DNA of 64,000 nucleotides from Mycoplasmopsis bovigenitalium (GCF_900660525.1 NZ_LR214970.1:682001-746000), one strand, 5' to 3'; positions 48,840-60,186 are shown, numbered from the stretch's first letter. The notes: generated by a model not told the origin, from the sequence alone. Program-made: numbers and translations.

Positions 48840-51365
48840 TTATGGATTAAGTTTAACTGTTTTGACATTATCACTTACTAATTTTTTAACAAAATCAGTT
48901 CTAATGTTGCCATTAAAGCCGTTTTTATAATCACCATGTCCTTCCATTAAGGCAACTGCGTTAGAGAATGTGTCAGTATAAGTAGCATCCCTAGTAAAAA
49001 GATAATTTATACCAATCAAATTAAAACTCGAATCAATTACTATTGAACCAGAAGAACCCGGACCTAAAATATTATGTCTTTGTTCATATGGAGCATATGT
49101 GTAAAGTTGTGAATGTTGAGTCAAAATGGTTTTAGCCATTCCGTGTTCACCTTGAATAAATGGTGAGTTATATTTCTTGTAATTATCTAAATGAGAATTC
49201 CAATCTTTGTTTTCATTTTCGTCATATTTAACTCATAACGATTGAAATACGTCTTTATTCACTACACGATTTTGTGTATTAATTACACCACCTGTTGACT
49301 TATTATATTTGAATGAGAAAGATGAAGGGCCAGTATAGTTTTGATTAAAGTTTTCATCAACATTTATTGGATAACCGCCATAGAATTGAGTTTTAATTGG
49401 GTGAAATAATTCATTTTTTCCAAGACCAATATATCAATCTTTTTCTTTTTCTGGTTCATAATCTAAAATGTATTGTAACTTAGGTAAGATATTTTTTAAT
49501 GCGGATTTATGAATTTTTAAACGTAAAATAACAAAATCTGCTCCAGCATTTTTTGTGCCACCAATTCTTGAAGTTTGATCGTAAACTTCAAGATGTTTTT
49601 TACCTGTTTCAGCATCAATATCTCAAAAACCATCTGCATAATAACGAGGAGTGTAATATGGAGCAATTAAGTATTGTTCATAGGCTTTTGCGATTGGATA
49701 GTATTGGCCATTTTCAGAATTAACAAAGTTATTACCTTTTAAACTTCTAGTTTGATTACCACGGGTACCATAGAAGTAACCGCCTTCTCTAGGGGTTTTA
49801 TCTTGATTAATTGGCCTAAACCCACCATTTCATTGACTGGCATTTGGTTTATTTGAATCAGCACTAAAGTATAGTGATTTGTCAAAAATTCTTCGCAAAC
49901 TAAATACGTGAATATTTGTAGCCACTAAAAATTCGTAATAGCCTTCCTTTTCTGCTTCAGGGTTGATAACTCTATCAACAACCCACATAGTGCCGCTTTC
50001 ATTTTTATATTGAATGCCTTTATCTTTTTCAAAGAAGTCTCTTTCTCAGCCCATTGCATATCAACTAAACATAAATGATCTATCATAAATATAATTGTAA
50101 AAATCATCATTATTTTTAAGATTATTCGCATTCTCTTTATTTATGTTAATTAAAAATTTTTCACCTGTAGAATTTTCAATTAATAAATCAATTGTTCCTT
50201 TTTCATCATCAAAATTTGCTCTAATGTTCTTTATATTATCTATTTGCAAATGTTTAGAAATTGATTCTAAACTTGCATAATAAAGAAATTGACTTAAATT
50301 TGAAGGTAAAAATCCAAAAGTATTTTTAGCAATTAAATCATTAATTATTTGTGATTTATCAATATTTTTTGCCGATAATTTGTCATTATCAGCAAATGTA
50401 GGTAGATAAACTTGTTTTACCATACCATTTATAGATAAAGATCTATTATAAAATTCTACCTTTTGGCGTTCATTTTCGCCATAATTGCCATAAACACCAA
50501 TTTTATTTGTATAGTCTCAAAATTTATCTGACACATTTTTATCAAAAGCGTTGGTAAAATCTACAGGATTACCATGGTTGCCAGATTTTAGAAAATTATT
50601 TATCCCCAAAATTGCATCATTATAACTTTTAGTCATTTTATAAACTTGATTTGGTGAATTTTTTTGCAAATCTTCAACAGAAAGAAAATGACTATCTTCG
50701 CTTGAAATTAAAACACGAGGATTTTCTTTTTTAATTGGTTGTGTGGTGTCATTTGAATTATTGGGAGAAACAGGTTTGCTTGAATTATTTGAACCAGTAT
50801 TTGGATTTGTTTTTTCTGGCTCATTAGGATTCTGAGGAGTATTATTTTTTCCTTGATCTAATTTTCCTGAACTGCCTTGATTTCTATTGATATCATTAGT
50901 TGGAGAAGTGCCTTCTTGAGGAGTTTTTCCAGGAGTGGTTGGTTTTACGGTACCGATTGAACTATCGCCTTTGCCTGCACCTGTAGTGGGCGGAGTAGGG
51001 TGTATAGTACTAGTTTTTGGATTTGTTTCTTTAACTTTAAATCCAGAAATTTGTAAAACTTTTGTATGCTTTATGTTTGGATTTGTTTTAGATAACAATT
51101 CAATAGAAATGTTGGCTAAATTTTTTGAATTATCACGCGAAATAATTAATATTTTTCCAACCTGAACACCATCATTATTTAATTCATGTGTAATGTCTTG
51201 TTCCTTCAGATCTTCTAAATAAATGTTTTGTTTATCTTTAACATCAACCTTTATATCAATATTCGATCAAACAATGTTGTTGTCTGACTGATTTTTTGTG
51301 CAAGATGTAGCAATAATTGCTGGTGAAATAATTGAAAACGCAAATAAAGGTAGTTTTAATTTCAT
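48840..51365 (-). CDS. Orphan MIP-like DUF31 serine protease lipoprotein
   Basis: Lipoprotein of 841 aa. The signal ends PAIIATSC (Cys ~22). After a ~90-residue domain comes a Thr/Pro/Gly/Asn-rich linker (about residues 105-215). The C-terminal half carries a chymotrypsin-like fold with all three likely catalytic residues: His in ATNIHVF (~residue 482), Asp in GADFVILRL (~residue 603), Ser in GPGSSGSIV (~residue 765). It belongs to the MIP family but has no MIB next to it and a different N-terminal region from the MIP at 35863. The target could be another host protein or an antibody captured by MIB. Many TGA-Trp codons. Confidence 0.85.
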
Positions 51366-51447
51366 ATCCCCTCCAAATTTATATTTAATATAGCACTTTT
51401 TAGAAAATAAAAAAATGACTTACGTCATTTCGGTCAAATAAATGAAA

Positions 51448-51523
51448 TGGTACGTCCTAGAGGATTCGAACCTCTGACCCAATGGTTAAAAGCCATTTGC
51501 TCTACCTGCTGAGCTAAGGACGC
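51448..51523 (-). tRNA. tRNA-Lys (TTT)
   Basis: 76 nt with encoded CCA. Anticodon loop CTTTTAA in stem AATGG/CCATT. The acceptor GCGTCCT/AGGACGT starts with a G-U pair. Confidence 0.95.
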
Positions 51524-51545
51524 ATTTTTCGTGGCATAAGCCATA

Positions 51546-51632
51546 TGGTACCCAGAACTGGACTTGAACCAGCACGGTGTTACCACCGAGGGATTTTAAG
51601 TCCCTTGCGTCTACCTATTCCGCCACCTGGGC
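51546..51632 (-). tRNA. tRNA-Leu (TAA)
   Basis: 87-nt class II tRNA with encoded CCA. Anticodon loop CTTAAAA in stem AGGGA/TCCCT. Transcribed before tRNA-Lys. Confidence 0.95.
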
Positions 51633-52014
51633 AACTTTAAAATTGCTACTTAATTATAAGGTATTTTAATTTTATGTAAAACATTTTTTTATTTTTTTTA
51701 TATTGATTATTTTTTTGTAAAAATGGAAAAATAAATTGATTTTTGCTAGCAAATAATTGTTTTTTTAATTTATTAAAATTTTAAAGAAATAAAATGTTTT
51801 TTCTTTGTAGTATTTGTTTTAATGCTATTATTAATAAGTATCTTTTTCAACAAGATACACAGTGTTATCCTTTTTTAATATCTTAATTTATTTTTTATAC
51901 GTGTAACAGCCTATTTTAGGTTGTTTTTTATTATTTTGATAAAACTATTCATTAATTCCATTGAATAATTTGGGATTTTTTTTAATAAAAAAATATGCCT
52001 GCGCAGGCATATTT
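51633..52014. other. Gene-free spacer with two unexplained hairpins
   Basis: Besides the tRNA promoter, this T-rich spacer holds a 7-bp hairpin GTATCTT/AAGATAC (51838-51858) and, 46 nt on, AACAGCC/GGTTGTT followed by T6 (51905-51935), which reads as a plus-strand terminator although no plus-strand gene precedes it. An 18-codon ORF at 51822-51878 spans the first hairpin but has no ribosome site. Confidence 0.5.
51653..51680 (-). promoter_or_regulatory. Promoter of tRNA-Leu/Lys operon
   Basis: Minus-strand TTTACA, 16-nt spacer, TATAAT, 20 nt before tRNA-Leu. One of the best sigma-A-type promoters in the window. Confidence 0.75.
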
Positions 52015-52017
52015 TTA
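51988..52017 (-). terminator. Terminator of the str operon
   Basis: Perfect inverted repeat AAATATGCCTGC/GCAGGCATATTT followed by T-run, beginning at the fusA TAA. Confidence 0.92.
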
Positions 52018-54105
52018 GTCTTCATCATTATTTTGGATATTACGTGTTTTAATAACTTGATCAGCAATATTTTTTGGAGTTTTTTCATAGTGGTCAAACT
52101 GCATTTGGTAGTTACCACGACCAGCAGTCATACTACGTAAATCAGTTGCATAACCAAACATTTCTTTTAATGGCACGTGTGCTCTAATAATGTGTGCACC
52201 ATCGTTTCTTGTTTCGTTATTAACGATTTGTCCTCTTCTACGAGTTAAATCACCCATAACATCACCAAAGTAATCTTCAGGAATAACACAAGCTACATCC
52301 ATGATTGGTTCAAGTAAAACTGTTCCGAGTTGGTCTTTTGCTTTTGTCAATGCTTTAGATGCTGCAATTTTGTAAGCCATTTCTGAAGAGTCAACATCGT
52401 GGTATGAACCATCAAATAAGGTAGCTTTAATATCAATCATTGGATATCCAGCTAAAATACCACTTGCCATTTTGTCTTCAAGACCTTTTTGAATAGATTT
52501 AATGTATTCTTTTGGAATTTTACCACCAACAATTTTGTCAACGAATTCAAAACCTTTGTCTTTGTTTGGTTCGAATTTGATTCATACGTGACCATATTGA
52601 CCTTTACCACCAGATTGTTTAATGTGTTTACCTTCAACCTCAGCTTCTTTTGTAATAGTTTCACGGTATGAAACTTGAGGGGCACCAACTTTTGCTTTAA
52701 CACCATGTTCACGTTTTAAACGGTCAACAATAATGTCTAGGTGTAGCTCACCCATACCAGCAATAATTGTTTGTCCAGTTTCTTCATCAGTGTAGGTTCT
52801 AAATGTAGGGTCTTCAGCAGCTAGTTTTTGTAAACCTAACGCTAATTTTTCCATTGCATCTTTTGATTCCGGTTCAAGTGCTTGCGAAATAACTGGTTCT
52901 GGGAAAACCATTCTTTCTAGAATAATTTTTGGTGCTTTTTCAGCAACAAGTGTATCACCAGTTGTTGTTCCTTTAAGACCAACTAATGCACCAATATCAC
53001 CTGCGTAACATTCATCAATTTCTTCACGTGAGTTAGCGTGCATTTTAATAATACGACCAATACGTTCTTTTACATCTTTTGTTGTGTTGTAAACGTATGT
53101 ACCTTTTTTAAGCACACCTGCATAAGTACGGAAGAATGTTAATGAACCAACAAATGGGTCAGTCATAACTTTGAAAGCTAACGCAACAAAGTCATGGTCG
53201 TCAGTTGCTGGAACAGAAACTTCTTGTTCACCTAAATACCCTTTAATTGCAGGGATATCAAGTGGTGAAGGTAGATAATCAACCGCAGCTTGAATCATTT
53301 TTTTAACACCTTTGTTTTTGAAACTAGTTCCACAAACACAAGGGAAAAATGTTGAAGTTAGAGTAGCTTTACGAATCATTGATTTTAGTTCTTCTTCTGT
53401 TGGTTCAACACCTTCAAGAAGCTTCATCATAAATTCATCATCGTAAGTTGAAACAGCATCAATTAGCATTGCTCTTCTTTCTTTAGCAACTTCTAAGTAT
53501 TCTGCTGGAATATCAGTAATTTCTGGGTTTTCTTCTGGTTTACCATCGTAAATGTATGCTTTCATTTCTACTAGGTCAATAATACCAGTAAAGTTTGATT
53601 CAGCACCAATTGGAACTTGAATAGCAACTGCATTACCATTTAATCTTGATTTAACAGAGTCGACAGACATAAAGAAGTCTGCACCCATTTTATCCATTTT
53701 GTTTACATAAACAATTCTTGGAACTTTGTAGTTTGTAGCTTGTCTTCAAACTGTTTCAGTTTGAGGTTCAACACCACTTTGTGCGTCAAGTACTGTAACA
53801 GCACCATCTAAAACACGAAGTGAACGCTCAACCTCAACAGTAAAGTCAACGTGACCAGGGGTGTCAATAATATTAATTCTTGTACCTTTTCAGAATGCTG
53901 TTGTAGCAGCTGAAGTAATGGTAATTCCACGTTCTTGTTCTTGGGCCATTCAGTCCATTTGTGAAGCACCATCGTGTGTTTCACCTAATTTGTGAATTTT
54001 ACCTGTGTGAAGAAGGATTCTTTCAGTTGTGGTAGTTTTACCTGCATCAATGTGAGCCATAATACCGATGTTACGGTAATTTTTTAAATCATATTCTCTT
54101 GCCAT
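52015..54105 (-). CDS. fusA: Elongation factor G
   Basis: Ribosomal translocase GTPase of 696 aa. G1 region [14 protein letters not shown]3 [17 protein letters not shown]4 NKMDKMGAD, then EF-G-specific domains with [14 protein letters not shown] and a C-terminal [17 protein letters not shown]-Trp codons occur around 53747, 53890 and 53950. ATG 54105 has AGGA 10 nt upstream and lies 12 nt after the rpsG stop. Confidence 0.98.
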
Positions 54106-54117
54106 TTTAAATTCCTA

Positions 54118-54588
54118 TTATCATCTAAAGTGAGCAAAAGCACGGTTGGCTTCAGCCATTTTGTGAGTATCCTCACGTTTTTTGATTGCTCCACCTGTTT
54201 TGTTTGATGCATCAATAATTTCGTTTGCTAAACGAACGTCCATTGTTTTTTCGTTTCTTAGGCGTGAATATTGTACTAATCATCTTAGTGATAGTGTTTG
54301 TTTTCTACGAGCAGAAACTTCTGTAGGAACTTGGTAGTTTGTACCACCAATTCTTCTTGTTCTAATTTCTAGTTGAGGAGTAATGTTTTCAATGGCTGCT
54401 TGGAAAACTTCCATTGGGTCTTTGTTTGTTTTTTCTTTTACAATGTTAAAGGCTGAATAAAGAATGTCTTGTGCTAGAGATTTTTTACCATCTAGCATAA
54501 TTGAGTTAATCAATTTAGTAACTAGAACAGAGTTAAAAATTGGGTCAGCTAGAACTTCTCTAACAGGAGCTTTGTGTTTTCTTGACAT
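54118..54588 (-). CDS. rpsG: 30S ribosomal protein S7
   Basis: 156 aa, the standard length. It starts [16 protein letters not shown], and the motif [16 protein letters not shown] is the conserved S7 rRNA-contact segment. The C-terminal Trp is coded by the TGA at 54121-54123. Middle gene of rpsL-rpsG-fusA. Confidence 0.98.
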
Positions 54589-54612
54589 AATATTTCTCTC
54601 TTTCCTTATTTA

Positions 54613-55032
54613 TTAGTTACTTGATTTCTCTTTTTTAGTTCCGTATAGACTTCTTCCTTGTTTACGGTTGTTTACACCGGCCAAGTCTTGTGTACCTCTA
54701 ACGATGTGGTATCTAACACCAGGTAGGTCTTTAACTCTACCTCCTCTGATTAGAACAACTGAGTGTTCTTGTAGGTTGTGGCCTTCACCACCGATGTAGG
54801 CAGTAACTTCCATACCATTTGATAATTTAACACGAGCATATTTACGCATAGCTGAGTTAGGTTTTTTAGGAGTCATAGTTGCAACACGTGTACAAACACC
54901 ACGTTTAAAAGGAGCTGATTCTTTACGGCTTGCCTTTGTAAGTGTGTTGTAGCTTGAGTTCAACGCAGGAGCGTTTTGTTTACGAACTTTTTGCACTCTA
55001 CCACTGCTAACTAATTGGTTTGTTGTTGGCAT
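54613..55032 (-). CDS. rpsL: 30S ribosomal protein S12
   Basis: 139 aa. Contains the decoding-site segments [15 protein letters not shown] and [13 protein letters not shown]. Lys at the streptomycin loop (TPKKPNS) is the wild-type form. First gene of the str operon, with GGAAA before the ATG. Confidence 0.98.
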   Translation of the reverse strand: MPTTNQLVSSGRVQKVRKQNAPALNSSYNTLTKASRKESAPFKRGVCTRVATMTPKKPNSAMRKYARVKLSNGMEVTAYIGGEGHNLQEHSVVLIRGGRVKDLPGVRYHIVRGTQDLAGVNNRKQGRSLYGTKKEKSSN

Positions 55033-55086
55033 TTTATTTTCCTTTCTAATGTTTTTTGCAAAATATTGCTTTTAAAATACTTGCTT

Positions 55087-55092
55087 ATTATA
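55087..55092 (-). promoter_or_regulatory. -10 element of the str operon
   Basis: TATAAT on the minus strand, 55 nt before rpsL. The best upstream -35 match is TAAACA at 16-nt spacing, which is weak. Confidence 0.45.
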
Positions 55093-55455
55093 TAACAACT
55101 CACCCGTGTGTTTATAATTTTTTTAAAAAATTTTTTTGACTAATAAACTTATAAAAAAGTCGTTTTAGTAAATAAAGAATAAAAAGTCAAAAAAATTTTT
55201 ATTGTTTTAAATAAAAATAAATATTAATTTATTAATCGATTGTAAAAAATTACTTAAAAAATGGCTGCTAAAATTAAAAAATAAGCTTTCATAAAATTCT
55301 AATTTACTTTATTTTATTTTTATTAAAATCACATAATTAAAGAACTTAGCAAATAAAATTTAGGTTTTTATATAAAGCTTTATTTAACACAAATTACTTA
55401 TAGAATTAATAAATTAAATATAATATAAATAAATTTATTTGAAAGGTTAGGCAAA
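55093..55455. other. Gene-free AT-rich spacer between rpsL and trigger factor
   Basis: About 360 nt of almost pure A/T between two divergent genes. Apart from the rpsL -10 region and a GAAAGG site at 55441 for the next gene, I see no ORF, tRNA or stable hairpin. Confidence 0.6.
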
Positions 55456-56682
55456 ATGATTAAATTCACAAGAGAAATATTAACACTAGATATCAGTAGA
55501 GAACAATTCAAAAAAGAAAAAAATGATGCTTTAATGTTTGCGATTAAATCAGGACAAGTTATAAAACCTGAAGAATTGAACCAAATGGCAACATCAAAAT
55601 TAATTAATGAAAAAGTTAGTGAATTTGCTAACCATTTAAGAGAAAATCAAATAAATATCTTGCCAATTGGAAGACCATATGTAAGTATTTTAGAAAACAA
55701 TGAAAATTTGAAGGCAAATATTCATTTGATTCGCTACGATCTAGAAGAAATCCTAAAATTTGATCTTAAAAGTGTAAAAATTGACTTCAAAGAGAATTTC
55801 CCAACAGCTCAATTATTGAATGATGTTTGAGAAGATTTTAGAAAAAAACGTCCTGTTTATAAAGATGTTTTAGACAGAGACATTATTGAGCAAGATATTG
55901 TTTTAGTCGATTTAGTTGCAACTAAAGATGGACAAACCATCCATAAACAAGATCACATTAAATTGCAAGCTAAAAAAAGCAAAAATTTTTCAATAAATAA
56001 TGAGTTAATAGGTCAAAAAATAGGCCATGAATTTAGTTTTAATGATCCTGAAAATGTGTTTTGAACTGTTAAAATAATTTCAGCACAAATAGTCGAAGTT
56101 GAAGAATTAACAGAAGCAAATTTTGAACCAATGATTGAAGAAAATATAAACACAATACAAGAACTAAGAAATGAATTTGAGTCTAATATTAAAAAAGAAT
56201 TTGCCGGCAGAGAACTATTGAGATTTTTTGACGAATATGTATATAAATTAATTGAAGAAAATCAAATTGATGTCGCTCAAGAGGTAATTGATGAAACAAT
56301 TAATAATTTGGCTCAAAGAGAAATGAATCCTAATGGATTACTAGCAAACATTGATTCACTAAAAAATATAGATATGCAAAACCCTATGCATGTTGAATTT
56401 ATCCAAAGTGCCACATTTTATGCTAAAAGATCGGTTGTAACTGAATTTGTTTTTAAAGCAATTAAAGAAGCCGTTGAAATAATTCCTACCCAAGAGATAT
56501 TGGAAAATGAATTGAAATTTATAAACAAAACAATCAATAATCGTTCTGAAAATGAGATTAAATTTACCCCTGATAAGGTCATGGATATTCTAACCAAACA
56601 TATGTATGTTATTGAATTAGTAAGAATGTTTAATCCTAATTTAGCGCAACAGTTTGAAACTTTATTAAGATTTAAACAGTAA
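55456..56682 (+). CDS. Trigger factor-related chaperone
   Basis: 408 aa from ATG 55456 (GAAAGG upstream), with TGA-Trp codons at 55828 and 56062. An N-terminal region starting IKFTREILTLDISREQF resembles the ribosome-binding and arm domains of trigger factor. A middle region (residues ~130-220) lies where the FKBP-type PPIase domain would be but shows no FKBP active-site pattern by eye, and the C-terminal half is helical. Divergent mollicute proteins of this kind are named trigger factor-related. Nascent-chain folding is inferred. Confidence 0.72.
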
Positions 56683-56697
56683 ACCCGGACAAAAATA

Positions 56698-56722
56698 CCA
56701 ACACCTCAGTGTTGACTTTTTG
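56698..56722 (+). terminator. Terminator after trigger factor gene
   Basis: CAACAC, loop CTCA, GTGTTG, then ACTTTTT, 16 nt after the stop. Confidence 0.65.
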
Positions 56723-56744
56723 CACTGGTTTAAAGTGCGCATGT

Positions 56745-56804
56745 TGCACTTGAACTTACTATTTAGTAATGCATCTAGATTTTATCTAGGTGCATTTTAC
56801 TTTT
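56745..56804 (+). repeat. Left inverted/direct repeat of accessory island
   Basis: Contains TGCACTTGAACTTACTATTT, then a hairpin AATGCATCTAGA/TCTAGGTGCATT and TTTACTTT. It matches 58871-58924 in inverted orientation (about 55 bp, differing mainly in the hairpin arm), and its first 22 nt match 58929-58950 directly with one mismatch. Confidence 0.75.
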
Positions 56805-56982
56805 GGAATTTACAGAATTTTTTGTGTGCGTGAAAACGTATTTTAGGACATTTCCTTTTTCCATGTTTTATAAATAGTATATTTATAAAGTATGATATAA
56901 GTATATATAAAAATAAAAATAAGAAATAAGTAAGAAATGAGGCTTTTAATTATATTAGATAAACTTTTTTTGGGGGTAATGG

Positions 56983-58372
56983 ATGATATTAAAAGAAAAA
57001 TTAGATGCTCTGCAAAGTTCCAAACTAATTAAAAAAACATTAGTGTATCAATATTTGTTCCTAATAATTTCGCTTTTATTCTCTATTTTTATTTTAATGC
57101 TAGTTATTTTATTCTGTATTAGTCCTTCTAAATATGTAAGTTTTTTCTTTAGTAATGTTGAAAACAGTAAAAATAAAATTTCTGTATATGAATTCGTAAT
57201 TATTTCCACTATATTACTTTTTTGAGCCTGTGTTTTTGGAATTGTTAAGTCAATTTCTATAATTATGATAAATACTTATTATAAATTTAATATTTTCCGA
57301 GCTTTGAAATGATTTAATGTTTATCTCATTGTTAGGATGAAATATAACATGTTCAAAAAAATCAATTTAATAAACCGTAATGCTATGCAAGATATTGAAC
57401 TAATTAATTATATAAATAGCAAAAATCTTATATTACATGGTAGCGCTTCTATTAATTTTGCTTACAACGATTATTGAAGATTGTCCAATGATTATGATTT
57501 TGCTTCAAAATCATTAGCGCCACAGTATGTTAAACCCAATGAAGTGGAAATTTAAAATTATTATTTAATGATTTTGTTGCCAGCAAATATGAATATAAAA
57601 ACATTAATGTTGAAATATTATATGGAAAATATATACCAGCTAGATTTCTTAGAAAAAACATAATATTGATATACCTAATATTCATTTAATGATTGGCATG
57701 AAAATACACCAACTTTTACATTTATATCTAGCTTCGCAAAATAAAATTGATTCTATTGAGTTATTTAACCAAAAGGCAAAAAATACGTTTATTGACTTAT
57801 GTTTTTTATTAAATAAAAGTAAATATTGGAATTTTAATAAATTAAAGAATACATTTAATTTCTTATATTTATCTAATTATTTAGTTCAGTTTTTCCTAAA
57901 TAGACAAGTTTTTGAATTTACTGATAATGATGAAATAAATAAGTTCATTTTGTTTGTAAAAGAAATTAGTTTAATAAATGAATACTATGCTGAAGGCTAT
58001 CAATTTATAAAATTATTTATTGAATCAGTTGAAAAAGATATTTTCATTAAGCATATTGGCAAAGAAATAAATAGTAATATAAAGAATAGAAGTCAATTTT
58101 ACAATAGGCTTATTGAAAATTCAAAATCAAGTAATAGAAACGTTCAATCATTTCAATGAACATTTATAACACAAAGCGAAAAAGAGATTTTTTTACATAA
58201 GTTTTATGAAAAATTAAATAATGAAAACAAGCGCCTTCTTAATGAAATGATTAGTGATTTTCAAGAAGGCGAACAAGAAAAATCAATTGATATAAGATTG
58301 TTGCTTTTATATGAATTAAGTAAAAATATGGAGAAGTATTATGCAAAAGCAAAACAAGATGAATGTAATTAA
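56983..58372 (+). pseudogene. AbiEii-like nucleotidyltransferase with N-terminal membrane helices, frameshifted
   Basis: ATG 56983 has GGGGG 6 nt upstream. The first frame encodes two hydrophobic segments (residues ~22-45 and 65-90) and a nucleotidyltransferase signature: LILHGSASINFAYN followed by RLSNDYDFAS, the G-S...R-x-S-x-D-x-D-F pattern of AbiEii/MNT proteins. TAA at 57553 ends it. The homologous frame resumes as LKLLFNDFVASKYEY (-1 frame, to ~57660). It then shifts again to KHNIDIPNIHLMIGMKIHQL, the AbiEii helix (M-K-x-H), and runs to TAA 58370. Each shift needs one base inserted, in TTTAAAA and A6 tracts. It overlaps the membrane gene by 32 nt. A broken toxin-like gene or base-call errors. 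Confidence 0.65.
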
Positions 58373-58760
58373 ACTATCAATAATTTGCTCATTATTAACT
58401 CTTGTCGCATTGTTTTATTTGATGCCATTTCTTGTTAAAGAATATACAGATTTTGCCTTTTCAATAGTTAATGGTATTCTGTTAATTTTTGTTTTAACAT
58501 TATCAATTTTATTTTCATTCAGTTTTGCAATCTACCCTTTAATGCATAAATATCGCATTTCATTTATATGCTTTATTATTATTTTATGTTTTTTATGAAC
58601 CGCTTCTTTCTTAGTGATAGTTCTTTATGGGCATTTTAATAAATTGCCTCTATTAGTATTTACCTTACCATTAAATCTATTTATTATTTTCTGGATTACT
58701 TGCATTATATTTATTTCCATAAAAATGATTTTATTTATTAAAAAATGTCTAACCATTTAA
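58341..58760 (+). CDS. Small membrane protein of accessory island
   Basis: 139 aa with four hydrophobic helices filling most of the length and a short basic N-terminus (MQKQNKMNVIK). One TGA-Trp at 58596. It begins inside the 3' end of the AbiEii-like gene (RBS GGAGAAGT) so it would be co-expressed. No family is recognised. A partner or immunity role for the upstream nucleotidyltransferase is speculation based on overlap. Confidence 0.65.
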
Positions 58761-58870
58761 TGAAAAATATTGCATCTTTTTATTATTAATCAAAGCCTTA
58801 TATAAATAATTTGTTTTACTGGCTTAATATACCCTTTAAATTTAAAAAAATCAATGCTCTATTCATTCTT

Positions 58871-58924
58871 AAAGTAAAATGCACCAAGCAATAAATCTTG
58901 GTGCATTTTAAATAGTAAGTTCAA
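58871..58924 (-). repeat. Right inverted repeat of accessory island
   Basis: Inverted copy of 56750-56804: AAAGTAAAATGCACC ... AAATAGTAAGTTCAA. A 22-nt direct copy of the left repeat's outer part follows at 58929-58950. Confidence 0.75.
58876..58909. terminator. Bidirectional-looking hairpin at right repeat
   Basis: AAAATGCACCAAG, loop CAATAAAT, CTTGGTGCATTTT: a perfect 13-bp stem able to end transcription of the island. Confidence 0.75.
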
Positions 58925-58973
58925 CAAATGCACTTGAACTTATTATTTAGGATAGCATACGCTATTTTTATTA

Positions 58974-58979
58974 TATAAT
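58974..58979 (+). promoter_or_regulatory. -10 element before LLM oxidoreductase gene
   Basis: TATAAT 74 nt before the GTG start. No good -35. An ATAGC/GCTAT hairpin lies just upstream. Confidence 0.45.
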
Positions 58980-59052
58980 GCGAATAATTGAACCAATAAT
59001 ATTGAAAAAACTATTGAATAAGTAAAATTTGGATATATATTTAAGGAGTAAA

Positions 59053-60096
59053 GTGAAAATAGAATTAGGAATTTCAACATTCGGAGAGACAACCATTTTA
59101 GAAAAATCAAAAGAAACATTTACTCATCAGCAAAGAATTCAACAAATGATCGAAGAAATCAAACTTGCTGATAAAGTTGGTTTAGATATTTATGCTGTTG
59201 GTGAGCACCATAGAGAAGATTTTGCGGTTTCGAGTCCGGAAATGATACTTGCGGCGGGGGCTGCGGTGAGCAAAAATATCAAACTTTCAAGCGCAGTAAC
59301 TGTTCTTTCGTCAAATGACCCTGTTAGGGTTTATCAAAATTTTGCTCACGTAGATGCTATTTCAAATGGTAGAGCAGAAATAATGGTTGGAAGAGGTTCT
59401 TTTACAGAATCATTCCCACTTTTTGGTTATGATTTGAATGATTACGATGAACTTTTCAATGAAAAACTTGAAATGCTAATCGAAATTAAGAAAAATGAGA
59501 TTTTAAATTGAAAAGGCAAATTTACGCAAAGTATTGACAATAAGGGTATATATCCAAGAGCATTAGATATGCCAATTTGAGTTGCAACTGGCGGAAACAT
59601 TGAATCTTCTATTGAAACTGCAAAAAAAGGATTGCCAATAGCTTATGCAATTATAGGCGGCAATCCGCTTGCTTTCAAAAAAATAATTGAATTTTACAGA
59701 GCCGTTGGTCAACAATTTGGGCATAAAATTGATGATTTAAAGGTTGGTGCTCATTTTTGAGGATATGTAAACGAAAACAAACAAAAAGCACAAGATGATT
59801 ACTTTTTTCCAACAAAACAATTAGTTGACAATGTTGCTAAAACCAGAAAATCTTGAAAAGAACTAGATAGAGATGCTTACAATAACATGATTTCAGACCA
59901 AGGAGCAATGATTGTTGGCGATGTTGAACTAGTGGCGGAAAAAATTATTAAAATAATTGAAGAATTACAATTAAATCGTTTTTTGCTTCACTTGCCAACT
60001 GGTTCAATGCCGCACGAGGATATAATGAACGCTATTAAAATATATGGTGAGCAGGTTGCGCCAATAGTTAGAAATCACTTTTTGAATAAGAAATAA
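59053..60096 (+). CDS. LLM-class flavin-dependent oxidoreductase
   Basis: 347 aa from GTG 59053 (MKIELGIST), with AAGGAG 7 nt upstream. Luciferase-like TIM-barrel features: LADKVGLDIYAVGEHHR, the SAVTVLSSNDPVRVYQ segment, GRAEIMVGRGSF and a C-terminal GDVELVAEKI. Such enzymes use FMN (or F420) to oxidise small substrates; substrate and partner reductase are not visible. It stands alone between the island and a glycosyltransferase gene. Around 59230-59270 the sequence is markedly GC-rich for this genome, consistent with lateral acquisition. Several TGA-Trp codons show it is adapted to the mycoplasma code. Confidence 0.88.
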
Positions 60097-60186
60097 ACTG
60101 ATTTGGTAATTTTTAATTCTGTATATATAGCTTATCAATTTAAATAAATAATGTATTATTTATAAAAATCTAAACAGGGGAGATTT

